From Mesorhizobium sp. M4B.F.Ca.ET.203.01.1.1 (lineage in GTDB: Bacteria; Pseudomonadota; Alphaproteobacteria; Rhizobiales; Rhizobiaceae): 64,000 nt of DNA. Positions 33,049-43,871 of this stretch are shown here, one piece after another (position 1 is the stretch's first letter; each line of letters opens with the position of its first letter). The notes under the pieces are model-generated. The model saw only the letters and a program-made list of their open reading frames with translations, ran no database searches and was not told where the DNA came from. The position numbers and the translations under genes were made by a program. The stretch is from the NCBI RefSeq assembly GCF_004791025.1, contig NZ_SRUO01000014.1:118758-182757 (forward strand), written 5' to 3'.

Positions 33049-33876
33049 ATGACCGACGCCTCCTTCGACCTCGATGCCTATTTCGCCCGCATCTTCTATC
33101 GCGGCCCGACCGAGGCCTCGCTGGCGACGCTGAAGGCGCTGCACCGGCAACATCCGCAAGCGATCGCGTTCGAGAATCTCGATCCGTTCCTCGGCCATCC
33201 GCCCAAGCTCGACCTCGCCTCGCTGCAGGACAAGATCTTCACGCGTGGCCGCGGCGGCTATTGCTACGAGCACAATCTGCTCTTCATGCATGCGCTGACG
33301 GCGCTCGGCTTCGAGGTCAGCGGCCTCGCCGCGCGGGTGCTGTGGGGCCAGCCGGACGACGCCATCACCGCGCGCAGCCACATGCTGCTCAGGGTGGAAT
33401 TCGACGGCTATACCTATCTCGCCGATGTCGGCTTCGGCGGATTGACGCTGACGGCGCCGCTGCTGCTCGAAGCCGGACCTGAGCAGCAGACACCGCATGA
33501 ACCCTTCCGCCTCGTCGAGACGGAGGATCATTTCCGCCTGCAGGCGCAGATCGGTGGCGACTGGCGCAGCATCTATCGCTTCGACACGCAGCCGGCCTAC
33601 GCGGTCGACTATGCGGTCAGCAACCACTTTTTGTCGACGCATCCGAGCTCGCATTTCCTGTCCTCGGTGATCGCGGCGCGCGCCCTGCCCGACCGGCGCT
33701 ACGCGCTGCGCAACAACCGGCTGTCGACGCATCATCTCGGCGGCCGCACCGAGCAGCGGGAGATCTCGACAGCGGCGGAGCTCGCCGGTGTGCTGGAAGA
33801 CCAGCTCGGCATCGTCATCCCCGACCGGCCCGCCTTCGCCGCCAAGGTGCGGGAAAAGAACATCGTGGAGCGCTGA
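33049..33876 (+). CDS. nat: Arylamine N-acetyltransferase
   Basis: 275 aa. The catalytic triad is complete: Cys72 in RGGYCYEHN, His111 in RSHMLLRVEF and Asp126 in YLADVGFGG. Transfers acetyl from acetyl-CoA to aromatic amines or hydrazines. The next gene, a luciferase-like monooxygenase, begins 3 bases after the stop, so the two are co-transcribed. Confidence 0.95.
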   Translation: MTDASFDLDAYFARIFYRGPTEASLATLKALHRQHPQAIAFENLDPFLGHPPKLDLASLQDKIFTRGRGGYCYEHNLLFMHALTALGFEVSGLAARVLWGQPDDAITARSHMLLRVEFDGYTYLADVGFGGLTLTAPLLLEAGPEQQTPHEPFRLVETEDHFRLQAQIGGDWRSIYRFDTQPAYAVDYAVSNHFLSTHPSSHFLSSVIAARALPDRRYALRNNRLSTHHLGGRTEQREISTAAELAGVLEDQLGIVIPDRPAFAAKVREKNIVER

Positions 33877-33879
33877 GAA

Positions 33880-34878
33880 ATGACCGCCCTGTCCGTACTC
33901 GACCTGTCGCCGATCGCCGAAGGGAGCGATGCCTCGCGCTCGCTGGCGAACTCGCTCGACCTCGCCCGCCATGCCGAGCGCCTCGGCTACAGGCGTTACT
34001 GGCTGGCCGAGCATCATAACATGCCGGGCATCGCCAGTGCCGCGACTTCGGTGGTCATCGCCCATGTCGCCGGCGGCACCAGGACGATCCGCGTCGGCGC
34101 CGGCGGCATCATGCTGCCCAACCATGCGCCGCTGGTCATCGCCGAACAGTTCGGCACGCTGGCGGCGCTATTTCCCGGCCGCATCGACCTCGGGCTCGGC
34201 CGCGCGCCCGGCACCGACATGGCGACGGCGCGGGCGCTGCGCCGCAATCTGGAAGCCAGCGATAATTTCCCGCAGGATGTCGTCGAGCTGATGGGCTATT
34301 TCCAGCCGGCCGAGGAAGGCCAGCGCATCCGCGCCGTGCCCGGCGAAGGCCAGAAGGTGCCGGTCTGGATCCTCGGCTCCAGCCTTTACGGCGCGCAGCT
34401 CGCCGCGCTGCTCGGCCTTCCTTACGCCTTCGCCTCGCATTTCGCGCCGGCTGAGCTCGACCATGCGCTGGAAGTCTACCGCTCGCGCTTCCAGCCGTCG
34501 GCTGAGCTCGACAGGCCCTATGTCATGCTCGGCCTCAACGTCTTTGCCGCGCCGACCGATGCAGAGGCGCGGCTCTTGTTCACCTCGCTGCAGCAGGCCT
34601 TCGTCAATCTGCGCACCGGCCGGCCCGGCCGGCTGCCGCCGCCGGTCGAGGGCTACGAGCAGACGCTGGACCCGATGGCGAAGACCATGCTCGGCCAGGC
34701 GCTGTCCTGCGCCGTGGTCGGGTCGCCGGAAACGGTGCGGCAAGGCATCGACGCCTTCGTGCGTCGCACCGGCGCCGACGAGCTGATGGTGACGGCGCAA
34801 GTCTTCGACCATGCGGCCAGGGTGCGCTCGTTCGAGATCCTTGCCGACGTCCACAAATCGCTGTCGCAAGCGGCCTGA
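33880..34878 (+). CDS. LLM class flavin-dependent oxidoreductase
   Basis: 332 aa. Luciferase-like fold of the MsnO8/YhbW type: LDLSPIAEGSDASRSLANSL, YWLAEHHNMPGIASAAT, HAPLVIAEQFGTLAALFPG and DLGLGRAPGTD. Binds FMNH2. Co-transcribed with nat; GAG of the previous codons lies close to the ATG. The pairing with an arylamine acetyltransferase hints at processing of aromatic xenobiotics, but this is inference. Confidence 0.92.
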   Translation: MTALSVLDLSPIAEGSDASRSLANSLDLARHAERLGYRRYWLAEHHNMPGIASAATSVVIAHVAGGTRTIRVGAGGIMLPNHAPLVIAEQFGTLAALFPGRIDLGLGRAPGTDMATARALRRNLEASDNFPQDVVELMGYFQPAEEGQRIRAVPGEGQKVPVWILGSSLYGAQLAALLGLPYAFASHFAPAELDHALEVYRSRFQPSAELDRPYVMLGLNVFAAPTDAEARLLFTSLQQAFVNLRTGRPGRLPPPVEGYEQTLDPMAKTMLGQALSCAVVGSPETVRQGIDAFVRRTGADELMVTAQVFDHAARVRSFEILADVHKSLSQAA

Positions 34879-34960
34879 GACCGACAAGGCGCTTTTGCTG
34901 CTTTTGCCGGGCAACGGCTTTTGCTATGGCGGACCACCCATCCCGACCGCGAGCACCCCT

Positions 34961-35755
34961 GTGACAAATGACCTCGACGCGCGAACGCTCTTTGCCATCG
35001 ACCTCGCGCGACGGGCCGGCGAGCTCGGGCTCAAGTATTTCCGCGACCTGGAAAACCTGACCATCGAGAGCAAGGGCCATCAGGACCTGGTCTCGGACGG
35101 CGACCGCGAGGTCGAGCTGTTTATCCGCGCGGCGATCGCCGAAGCCTATCCGCAGGACGGCATCGTCGGCGAGGAACATGCCGCGGTCGCGGGGACGACA
35201 GGCCATGTTTGGGTGATCGACCCGATCGACGGCACCGCCAATTTCGTGCGCGGCATTCCGGCCTGGTGCGTGGTGATCGCCTGCGCCAGTAACGGAGAGA
35301 CGGTGGTCGGTGTCATCCACGAGCCCTCGACGGGCGAGACCTTCCACGGCCATCGCGGCGGCGGCGCCTTCGTCAACGGCAGGCCGATCACGGCGAGCAA
35401 GGCCGCGAGCCTTACGGAAGGATCGGTCGGAACCGGGCTGTCGAACCGGGCCAACACCGAGCATGTCGCCGTGCTCATCCGCGCCATCATGGCCGAAGGC
35501 GGCGTCTTCTACCGCAACGCGTCGGGCGCGCTGATGCTCGCCTATGCCGCCTCCGGCCGGCTGCTCGGCTATGTCGAGGAACATATGAACGCCTGGGATT
35601 GCCTGGCCGGCATGCTGCTGGTCGAGGAAGCCGGCGGCACGGTGCTCACGGCTGATCCGGCAACCGTCATCGGCCAGGGGACGAAGGTGATCGCCGGTGG
35701 AAAGGCGATCTTCCCGAAGCTGCAGGCACTCTGCGTCGAGGCATTCGGGCGCTGA
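34961..35755 (+). CDS. hisN: Inositol monophosphatase-family phosphatase, probable histidinol-phosphatase
   Basis: 264 aa. IMPase metal-site motifs: GEEHAAV (Glu), DPIDGTANF (Asp, Asp) and WDCLAGMLLVEEAGG (Asp). In Hyphomicrobiales this subfamily often supplies histidinol-phosphatase, although inositol monophosphatase or other roles are possible. The start is inferred to be GTG at 34961 (VTNDLDARTL), since upstream residues are not conserved-looking. Upstream spacing of 82 bases from the LLM gene. Confidence 0.82.
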   Translation: MTNDLDARTLFAIDLARRAGELGLKYFRDLENLTIESKGHQDLVSDGDREVELFIRAAIAEAYPQDGIVGEEHAAVAGTTGHVWVIDPIDGTANFVRGIPAWCVVIACASNGETVVGVIHEPSTGETFHGHRGGGAFVNGRPITASKAASLTEGSVGTGLSNRANTEHVAVLIRAIMAEGGVFYRNASGALMLAYAASGRLLGYVEEHMNAWDCLAGMLLVEEAGGTVLTADPATVIGQGTKVIAGGKAIFPKLQALCVEAFGR

Positions 35756-35892
35756 TTGCGGCGGCTGCGACGTTTTTGCCCGCCTCGGATTCTGCAAGTT
35801 TGGCCATGTCCGGCGGCAAATCGGCTGCGGTACGCGTGATTTAGGCCTTTTCCCTGCCGTGGACCGGGATAGTGGACGCCTTGCGCAGAATG

Positions 35893-35922
35893 CTTGCGCG
35901 CCGTCCGGCCTGTTCTTATATA
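35893..35922 (+). promoter_or_regulatory. Candidate heat-shock (sigma-32) promoter of dnaK
   Basis: CTTG at 35893-35896 and TTCTTATATA at 35913-35922, spaced about as in alphaproteobacterial sigma-32 promoters (CTTGAAA then CCCTATNT). Lies about 120 bases upstream of the dnaK ATG. The match is partial, so this is a suggestion. The rest of the 287-base gap shows nothing else recognised. Confidence 0.4.
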
Positions 35923-36042
35923 CGCGCCAAGCCGTTCGGCGCCGGAAAGCCGGTTGCCGGAACGGGATTTCTTGTGAACAGGGGCTTTCGTCGGAACGCC
36001 TTCACGGGTCCTGAGAGCCTGCTTAGCGGAGAGACTAGAACA

Positions 36043-37959
<1,917 letters not shown>

Positions 37960-37982
37960 ACCGTCTGACGCCAGATAAAGCG

Positions 37983-38011
37983 AAAAGCCCGGCGCAAAGC
38001 CGGGCTTTTTT
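37983..38011 (+). terminator. Rho-independent terminator after dnaK
   Basis: Stem AAAAGCCCGGC/GCCGGGCTTTT around a GCAAA loop, followed by a T-run (38006-38011). Sits between dnaK and dnaJ, so dnaJ is at least partly transcribed separately or by read-through, giving less DnaJ than DnaK. Confidence 0.92.
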
Positions 38012-38170
38012 GCAACCCTGGCTGAAAAAGTGCTAGGCGCGGCCGAAAAAACGCGGGCAAACCCGCGTCAAGGCTGGCATACGGCCACCATCGCACCTAA
38101 ATCGAAACGACGTGCCGGCAAACGACGCAACAGTGCATCAAGACGTTGAGCATCCGGACTGCGGGAAAAA

Positions 38171-39301
38171 ATGAAAGCTGATTTCTACGAGACGCTGGGC
38201 GTGCAAAAGGGCGCCGACGAGAAGGAGCTCAAAAGCGCTTTCCGCAAGCTCGCCATGCAGTTCCATCCCGACCGCAATCCCGGCGACCACGCCTGCGAGC
38301 ACAAGTTCAAGGAAATCAACGAGGCCTACGAGACACTGAAGGACCCGCAGAAGCGCGCGGCCTATGACCGTTTCGGCCACGCCGCCTTCGAACATGGCGG
38401 CATGAATGGCGGCGCGCAGGGCTTCGGCGCCGGCGGCTTCGCCGACATCTTCGAGGATATTTTCGGCGACATGATGGGCGGCCGCCAGCGGCGCTCGTCG
38501 GGCGGCCGCGAGCGCGGCGCGGACCTGCGCTACAATATGGAAATCTCGCTGGAGGAGGCGTTCTCCGGCAAGACCGCGCAAATCCGCGTGCCGGCCTCGA
38601 TCTCCTGTTCGGAATGCTCGGGCAGCGGCGCCAAGCCGGGCACCCAGCCGGCGACCTGCTCGATGTGCAACGGCCACGGCAAGGTGCGCGCAACGCAGGG
38701 CTTCTTCTCGATCGAGCGCACCTGTCCGCAGTGCCAGGGCCGCGGCCAGACGATCAAGGACCCGTGCCCGAAATGCGCCGGCCAGGGCCGCGTCACCGAG
38801 GAGCGCTCGCTGTCGGTCAACATCCCGGCCGGCATCGAGGACGGCACCCGCATCCGGCTTGCCAATGAGGGCGAGGCCGGCTTGCGCGGCGGTCCGTCTG
38901 GCGACCTCTACATCTTCCTCGCGGTCAAGCCGCACGAATTCTTCCAGCGCGACGGCGCCGATCTCTATTGCAAGGTGCCGATCTCGATGACGACGGCTGC
39001 TCTTGGCGGTTCGTTCGAGGTGACGACGCTGGACGGCACGCAGACCAAGGTGAAGGTGCCGGAAGGCACGCAGAACGGCCGCCAGTTCCGGCTGAAGGGC
39101 AAGGGCATGCCGGTGCTGCGCCAGCCCAATGTCGGCGACCTCTACATCCAGACCGCGGTCGAGACGCCGCAGAACCTGTCGCGCCGCCAGCGCGAGCTGC
39201 TGGAAGAATTCGAGCAGTTGTCCTCGCAGGACAATTCGCCCCAGTCGAGCGGCTTCTTCGCCCGCATGAAGGACTTTTTTGAGTCGTTCGGCGATCGGTG
39301 A
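38171..39301 (+). CDS. dnaJ: Co-chaperone DnaJ (Hsp40)
   Basis: 376 aa. J domain (YETLGVQKGADEKELKSAFR, HPD in QFHPDRNPG), Gly/Phe-rich linker (GGMNGGAQGFGAGGF), four CxxCxGxG-type zinc repeats (CSECSGSGAK, CSMCNGHGKV, CPQCQGRGQT, CPKCAGQGRV) and two C-terminal substrate-binding domains. Stimulates DnaK ATPase and delivers substrates. Length and order are canonical. Confidence 0.99.
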   Translation: MKADFYETLGVQKGADEKELKSAFRKLAMQFHPDRNPGDHACEHKFKEINEAYETLKDPQKRAAYDRFGHAAFEHGGMNGGAQGFGAGGFADIFEDIFGDMMGGRQRRSSGGRERGADLRYNMEISLEEAFSGKTAQIRVPASISCSECSGSGAKPGTQPATCSMCNGHGKVRATQGFFSIERTCPQCQGRGQTIKDPCPKCAGQGRVTEERSLSVNIPAGIEDGTRIRLANEGEAGLRGGPSGDLYIFLAVKPHEFFQRDGADLYCKVPISMTTAALGGSFEVTTLDGTQTKVKVPEGTQNGRQFRLKGKGMPVLRQPNVGDLYIQTAVETPQNLSRRQRELLEEFEQLSSQDNSPQSSGFFARMKDFFESFGDR

Positions 39302-39361
39302 CAGTTTGAAACGGCATGCATCCGGGATGCTTCCCGAGCGTCATCAACACCTTATGCCAGG

Positions 39362-39390
39362 TTGACGCCTTGCCTTGTCCCACCTAGCTG
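39362..39390 (+). promoter_or_regulatory. Possible sigma-70 promoter of pmtA
   Basis: TTGACG at 39362-39367 and TAGCTG at 39385-39390 with a 17-base spacer, ending about 38 bases before the pmtA ATG. The -35 matches well, the -10 poorly. Confidence 0.32.
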
Positions 39391-39427
39391 CTAATTAGCG
39401 GGTCGGGGAGCGTTGAGGAGAGCTCGC

Positions 39428-40033
39428 ATGGCACGTGGTCCCGGATTGCGCAAGTCGCTGGCGGAGAAGTTCGACGACGAGCTGAAGTTCTTCCGGGGCT
39501 GGATCGACAAGCCGAAGACGGTCGGCTCGATCGTTCCCACGAGTTCCATCACCGCCCGCAAGATGGCCTCGATCGTCAACCCGAGATCCGGCCTGCCGGT
39601 GCTCGAGGTTGGACCGGGCACGGGCGTCATCACGCGTGCCATCCTGGCCCAGGGCGTGAAGCCGGAAAATCTCTACGCCGTTGAATACTCGACCGATTTC
39701 GTGCGCCATCTGCGTCAGCTCTATCCCGGCGTCAACGTCATCGAGGGCGACGCCTTCAATCTCAACGCGACGCTCGGCGACAAGCGAGACATGGTGTTCG
39801 ATTCGGTCGTCTCCGGCGTGCCCCTGCTCAACTTCCCGGTCGCCCAGCGCATCGCCTATATCGAAAGCCTGCTCGACCGCATCCCCGCCGGCCGGCCGAT
39901 CGTGCAGCTGACCTACGGTCCGCTGTCGCCGATCCCGCCCGGCCGTGGCGACTACACGGTCAAGCATTTCGATTTCATCATCCGCAACATTCCGCCGACG
40001 CAGCTGTGGATCTACCGACGCGAGGCGCATTAG
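39428..40033 (+). CDS. pmtA: Phosphatidylethanolamine N-methyltransferase, Sinorhizobium type
   Basis: 201 aa. SAM-binding motif LEVGPGTGVITRAIL near residue 60. N-terminal KFDDELKFFRGWIDKPKTVG and SIVPTSSITARKMASIVNP match the rhizobial PmtA family closely. Adds three methyl groups to phosphatidylethanolamine to give phosphatidylcholine, a lipid needed for symbiosis in rhizobia. The ATG at 39428 has GGAG upstream; an earlier in-frame codon adds five residues. Membrane-associated but without helices. Confidence 0.9.
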   Translation: MARGPGLRKSLAEKFDDELKFFRGWIDKPKTVGSIVPTSSITARKMASIVNPRSGLPVLEVGPGTGVITRAILAQGVKPENLYAVEYSTDFVRHLRQLYPGVNVIEGDAFNLNATLGDKRDMVFDSVVSGVPLLNFPVAQRIAYIESLLDRIPAGRPIVQLTYGPLSPIPPGRGDYTVKHFDFIIRNIPPTQLWIYRREAH

Positions 40034-40040
40034 ATGAGAA

Positions 40041-40117
40041 GGGAATAGGGGAGTACGGCAGTAGGGGTAGGGAAATCGAGCCGTACATTCCCCCTGCTGC
40101 CCTACTCCCTTATTCCC
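40041..40117. repeat. Long hairpin of AGTAGGG-type repeat after pmtA
   Basis: Two 27-base arms, 40041-40067 and 40091-40117, pair over their full length with one mismatch and two G-U pairs; further outward, GATGAG (40033-40038) can pair with CTCATC (40131-40136). The arms are built from GGGAATA, GGGAGTA and GGCAGTAGGGG. It may stop transcription after pmtA, or be a dispersed rhizobial repeat. Confidence 0.7.
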
Positions 40118-40191
40118 CTACTCCCGGTTCCTCATCCAACCGTTGATTTGAACGCCCCCTTTCTGTACCTGTCCGGGAACAAGGGTGGGCA

Positions 40192-40788
40192 ATGCCAGTA
40201 ATCCCGAAAATCCTCGTCTTCGCCGGATCGGTCCGGTCGGGCGCCTTCAGCGGCAGGACCGCCGACGTGGCGCAGCGAGAGCTTGCCATGCAGGGCGCAG
40301 AGGTGACGCGCATCTCGCTCGGCGACTATCCGCTGCCGATCATGGACGAGGACCTGGAAAAGGAAGAAGGCATTCCGCAGAATGCCATGCGGCTCGGCCG
40401 GCTGATCGCCGGCCATGACGGGCTGTTGATCGCAACGCCGGAATATAACGGCTCGATCCCGCCGCTGCTCAAGAACAGCGTCGACTGGGTGAGCCGGATA
40501 CGCCGCGATGGCAGCCGCTCGTTCAGGCCGTTTCCGGGCAAGCCGGCCGGCCTTTGCTCCTCCTCCGACGGCAAGTTCGCCGGCATACGCTGCATCAATC
40601 ATCTGCGTGCCGTGCTGGTGCGCTGCCAGGTCGAGGTGGTCACGCCGGAATGCTCGGTCTCGGGCGCCAGCGACGCCTTCGACCAGGATGGACATTTCCG
40701 CGACGACAGTCTACGCCAATCGATGGAGCGCCTATGCCGCACACTGATCGAAACCTCGCGCATGCTGTCCAGCCGGATCGAGGCATGA
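40192..40788 (+). CDS. NADPH-dependent FMN reductase family flavoprotein
   Basis: 198 aa. Flavodoxin-like fold: GSVRSGAFSGRTADVAQREL binds FMN phosphate, and TPEYNGSIPPLLKNSVDWVS is the family signature. Reduces quinones, azo compounds or flavins. Its stop overlaps the pyrF start as ATGA (40785-40788), so the two genes are translationally coupled, a frequent rhizobial arrangement by my recollection. Confidence 0.92.
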   Translation: MPVIPKILVFAGSVRSGAFSGRTADVAQRELAMQGAEVTRISLGDYPLPIMDEDLEKEEGIPQNAMRLGRLIAGHDGLLIATPEYNGSIPPLLKNSVDWVSRIRRDGSRSFRPFPGKPAGLCSSSDGKFAGIRCINHLRAVLVRCQVEVVTPECSVSGASDAFDQDGHFRDDSLRQSMERLCRTLIETSRMLSSRIEA

Positions 40789-41492
40789 TTCCCGAACATG
40801 CCGACACCATGCGCGACAGGCTGATCGTTGGCCTCGACGTGCCGACGCTGAAAGAGGCCGAGAAGGCGGTGCGCGAGCTTGACGGCACTGTGTCCTTCTA
40901 CAAGATCGGCTATCAGCTCGCCTTCGCCGGCGGGCTCGACTTCGCCCGCGAGCTTGCCAGCGGCGGCACCAAGATCTTCCTCGACATGAAGCTGCTCGAC
41001 ATCGACAACACGGTGGCCAAGGGGGTCGAGAGCATCGTCAGGATGGGCATGTCGATGCTGACCATCCACTCCTATCCGAAGGCGATGCGGGCAGCGGTGG
41101 AAGCGGCCAGGGGCAGCGATCTCTGCCTGCTCGCTGTCAGCGTGCTGACCTCGATGGACGAGCAGGACATGATCGATGCCGGCTACGAATACGATCCGCA
41201 CACGCTGGTGCTGAGGCGCGCGGAACAGGCGCTGCATGCCGGCATGGGCGGCGTCGTCTGTTCCGCGGAGGAAGCGGAAGCCGTGCGCCGGATCGTCGGG
41301 CCGAACATGGCCGTGGTCACGCCGGGCATACGGCCCAAGGGAAGCGACCACGGCGACCAGAAACGGGTGGTGACGCCGGCCCAGGCGATCCGCAACGGCT
41401 CCAGCCATCTCGTGGTCGGCCGGCCGATCGTCGCCGCCGACGACAGGCGCGCGGCGGCCGCAGCGATACTTGACGAGATGCGCTCGGCGTAA
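40785..41492 (+). CDS. pyrF: Orotidine 5'-phosphate decarboxylase
   Basis: 235 aa. Last step of UMP synthesis. The catalytic DxKxxDI is in FLDMKLLDIDNTV (Asp-Lys-Asp triad) and the phosphate loop in VTPGIRPKGSDHGDQKRV. The start MIPEHADTMRDRLIVGLDVP overlaps the FMN reductase stop; the inner ATG at MRDRLIVGLD is possible but the ATGA overlap favours the first. Confidence 0.96.
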   Translation: MIPEHADTMRDRLIVGLDVPTLKEAEKAVRELDGTVSFYKIGYQLAFAGGLDFARELASGGTKIFLDMKLLDIDNTVAKGVESIVRMGMSMLTIHSYPKAMRAAVEAARGSDLCLLAVSVLTSMDEQDMIDAGYEYDPHTLVLRRAEQALHAGMGGVVCSAEEAEAVRRIVGPNMAVVTPGIRPKGSDHGDQKRVVTPAQAIRNGSSHLVVGRPIVAADDRRAAAAAILDEMRSA

Positions 41493-41514
41493 CGCCGCAA
41501 CCGGGAGAAGAAGC

Positions 41515-41802
41515 ATGCCAAAGGGATACTGGGTCGCCCGCGTCGATGTGCGCGACGCCGAGGGCTACAAGGACTATGTCGCCGCCGCGAAGCCGGCGTT
41601 CGAGCGGTTCGGCGCGCAGTTCCTGGCGCGCGGCGGCGAGCATGAGAAGGCCGAGGGGGCGGGCCGCGCGCGCAATGTCATCATCGAGTTTCCGTCGCTC
41701 GCCGCGGCGCATGACTGCTACCACTCGCCGGAATACCAGCGCGCCGTCGCCATCCGCCAGAAAGTGGCCGATGGCGAGATCGTTCTGGTCGAGGGCGTCT
41801 AG
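41515..41802 (+). CDS. DUF1330 protein
   Basis: 95 aa, ferredoxin-like alpha/beta fold of the DUF1330 family: KGYWVARVDVRDAEGYKDYV, FGAQFLARGGEHE and EFPSLAAAHDCYHSPEYQ. No enzyme activity is established for the family. GGGAGAAG lies about 6 bases before the ATG. It follows pyrF by 22 bases, so it is likely in the same transcript. Stops of this gene and the convergent ATP-grasp gene overlap by 4 bases. Confidence 0.92.
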   Translation: MPKGYWVARVDVRDAEGYKDYVAAAKPAFERFGAQFLARGGEHEKAEGAGRARNVIIEFPSLAAAHDCYHSPEYQRAVAIRQKVADGEIVLVEGV

Positions 41803-42854
41803 CCTAGCCGGGTCCTCGCGGTTTCAGCCATCGCATCGGCGAGGCCCAGCCCCCATTGCGAGGCGCAATAGGCGCGAAAATCGAAGCAGGGCAGGCCGGG
41901 GCAGACCTCGAACTCGATGAGATGGACGGTGTCGTCGGCCTCGAGCCTGAGATCGATCGAAAAGACGTCCTTCAGGCCAAGCCCGCCAATCAGCTTTTGC
42001 GCCATGGCGCGGATCGCCCGATCGGCCGCCGGCTGGCTGGCGGCGACAGGCTGGAGCTCAGGCTCGGCATAGGTTCCAGCCGCCTTCGCGACCACGCCGG
42101 TGTCGCCATAGAGCGCCAGGCTGTCAGCCATGGTCTGGAAATCGCCACCGGACTCGACAAAGGCGATGCCGAGCGCCTCGACGCCGGTGTCTGGCTTCAG
42201 GCCGAGGAAGCTGGCGCGAACATTGCGGCCGGCGACATAGGGCTGGACGACGACATCGTCGCGATAGTGGGCAAAGACACGCCGGCTAAGCTCCAGCGCA
42301 TGGCCAAGATCATCGACGCGCGAATCCGGCCAGATTCCGATCTTGGCACCGAGCCGGTTCGGCTTGACGAACCAGCCGGCTTGCGAGGCCGGGGGCGCGA
42401 CCAGCCAGTTGCCGTCCCGCGCCAGGCCGGCCCGCGGCACCGGCAGGCCGAGCGCGTCGAGCACGGCGCCCGAGCGGAACTTGTCCTGGCAGAGCGCGAA
42501 CACGGAATCATCGGCGCCGATCGTCCGCAGCCCGTTCAACCTGGCCAGCGCGGGCGCGGCGCCACCACGGAAATAGGCGACGCCGTCGGTCAACGTCCAG
42601 ACCAGGGTGGCCTCCCGATCAGCGCCGGCAAGCACGCCGGCGGCTTCATCCAACTCGACCGGCGCGAAGGCGAGGCCGCGTTTGTCGCAAGCCGCGGCCA
42701 GCGCGTCGAACTCCCCCGCCAGATCGGTCGACTGCGCCAGATAGGACGAGATTTCGGCGGCACGCTCCGGCGCATGGCCGTCAGCGACAAGCCGTTCGCA
42801 ACAGGCTCTTTCCGGCTCGTGGACAAGGATCAGTCTCGGCTGGTTGCGCGGCAT
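41799..42854 (-). CDS. ATP-grasp-like protein of unknown function
   Basis: 351 aa. The N-terminal 110 residues are a Rossmann-like domain (RLILVHEPERACCERLVADG). The central part resembles an ATP-grasp fold: KFRSGAVLDALGLPVPRAGL, a Lys in WFVKPNRLGAKIGIWPDSRV, and VVQPYVAGRNVRASFLGLKP; the C-terminal VFSIDLRLEADDTVHLIEFE then EVCPGLPCFDF supplies metal-ligand-like Glu and the NE/EVNPxPG-like loop, here EVCPGLP with Cys for Asn. D-Ala-D-Ala-ligase-like peptide or amide ligase chemistry is likely. No pathway partners adjoin it. Confidence 0.7.
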   Translation of the reverse strand: MPRNQPRLILVHEPERACCERLVADGHAPERAAEISSYLAQSTDLAGEFDALAAACDKRGLAFAPVELDEAAGVLAGADREATLVWTLTDGVAYFRGGAAPALARLNGLRTIGADDSVFALCQDKFRSGAVLDALGLPVPRAGLARDGNWLVAPPASQAGWFVKPNRLGAKIGIWPDSRVDDLGHALELSRRVFAHYRDDVVVQPYVAGRNVRASFLGLKPDTGVEALGIAFVESGGDFQTMADSLALYGDTGVVAKAAGTYAEPELQPVAASQPAADRAIRAMAQKLIGGLGLKDVFSIDLRLEADDTVHLIEFEVCPGLPCFDFRAYCASQWGLGLADAMAETARTRLG

Positions 42855-42989
42855 CGAATGGCAAGGCTCCCGGCGGTCATGCCGCTACCATCGCACGACT
42901 GCTGCGATCGGCTTTCGCGAAACCGACCGGGGCGGGCGGATGCGTGACAGAACCAGGTCCCAGCCCGCAAAGCGGGCCGGTGGCCCGTA

Positions 42990-43871
42990 TCAGGCGATCA
43001 GCACGCGCGGCTCGAAGCGGCCGTTGACGGGAATGCCGAGCAGGAAGGTCATGCCAGCTTGGGGATCGAGCTTGCGCTGCTTGTCGTCCTTGCCCTTCCA
43101 CGCCGAGGTCACCGCCAGCCTGTCGGCCTTGGCGCCGACAAAGGCCGGGCAGGAGGGCTGCGTCACCGGCATCGGGATTTCGCGCAGCAACGCGCCGTCG
43201 GGCGCATAGGCCTTGACCACCTTGCCGCCCCAGACAGCGTTCCACAGCACGCCGTCGCGGTCGACGACGGAGCCGTCGACATAGCCCATCGATTTGCGAT
43301 GGTCGACGAACACTTTTGGTTCACCTACGGGCAGGCCGGTTGACGCATCGCAGGCGACGCGCATCAACAGCCCGGTCGAGGTGTCGGTGTAGTAGGCGAT
43401 CTTTCCGTCCTCGGAGAAGCAGATCGAGTTCGACACGGTGATGTCGGAAAACAGCCGGCGCAACTCGCCCTTGAAGAACCAGTAGATCGCCCCGGCGCCC
43501 TTGCCCTCGTCCTTGCCCATGGTGCCGACCCAGAAGGCGCCGCAAGGATGGACGCGCGAATCGTTGGAGCGGGTCAGCGGATTGTCGGCCTCGATCGCGG
43601 TGTGCAGCGTCAGCCTGCCGGTCGCGACGTCGCGGACATGCAGGCCGGTCTCGGTGGCGATCAGCTGGCGGGCGTCGTCGATGATGGCGAGCGCGCTGGC
43701 CATCAGGCCGAGCTCATGCACCTTCAGGACGCCGGAGCCCACGCCCTGCTCCAAAAGCAGGCCGTTGACGATGTCGAACCAGAACAGGGCATCGCTGCCG
43801 GGGTCGTAGCTCGGCCCCTCGCCTAGCTGGCAGATATGGTCCGAGAAAACCGAAACGCCGTTGTCCATCAT
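42990..43871 (-). CDS. SMP-30/gluconolactonase family lactonase (probable galactonolactonase)
   Basis: 293 aa. Six-bladed beta-propeller of the SMP-30/LRE family: CQLGEGPSYDPGSDALFWFD at the start, SNDSRVHPCGAFWVGTMG and YTDTSTGLLMRVACD, with metal ligands of the family (Glu near 18, Asn and Asp further on). Hydrolyses a sugar lactone; operon context suggests galactono-1,4-lactone or 1,5-lactone. Last gene of the four-gene galactonate operon; start overlaps the aldolase stop (ATGA). Confidence 0.92.
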   Translation of the reverse strand: MMDNGVSVFSDHICQLGEGPSYDPGSDALFWFDIVNGLLLEQGVGSGVLKVHELGLMASALAIIDDARQLIATETGLHVRDVATGRLTLHTAIEADNPLTRSNDSRVHPCGAFWVGTMGKDEGKGAGAIYWFFKGELRRLFSDITVSNSICFSEDGKIAYYTDTSTGLLMRVACDASTGLPVGEPKVFVDHRKSMGYVDGSVVDRDGVLWNAVWGGKVVKAYAPDGALLREIPMPVTQPSCPAFVGAKADRLAVTSAWKGKDDKQRKLDPQAGMTFLLGIPVNGRFEPRVLIA

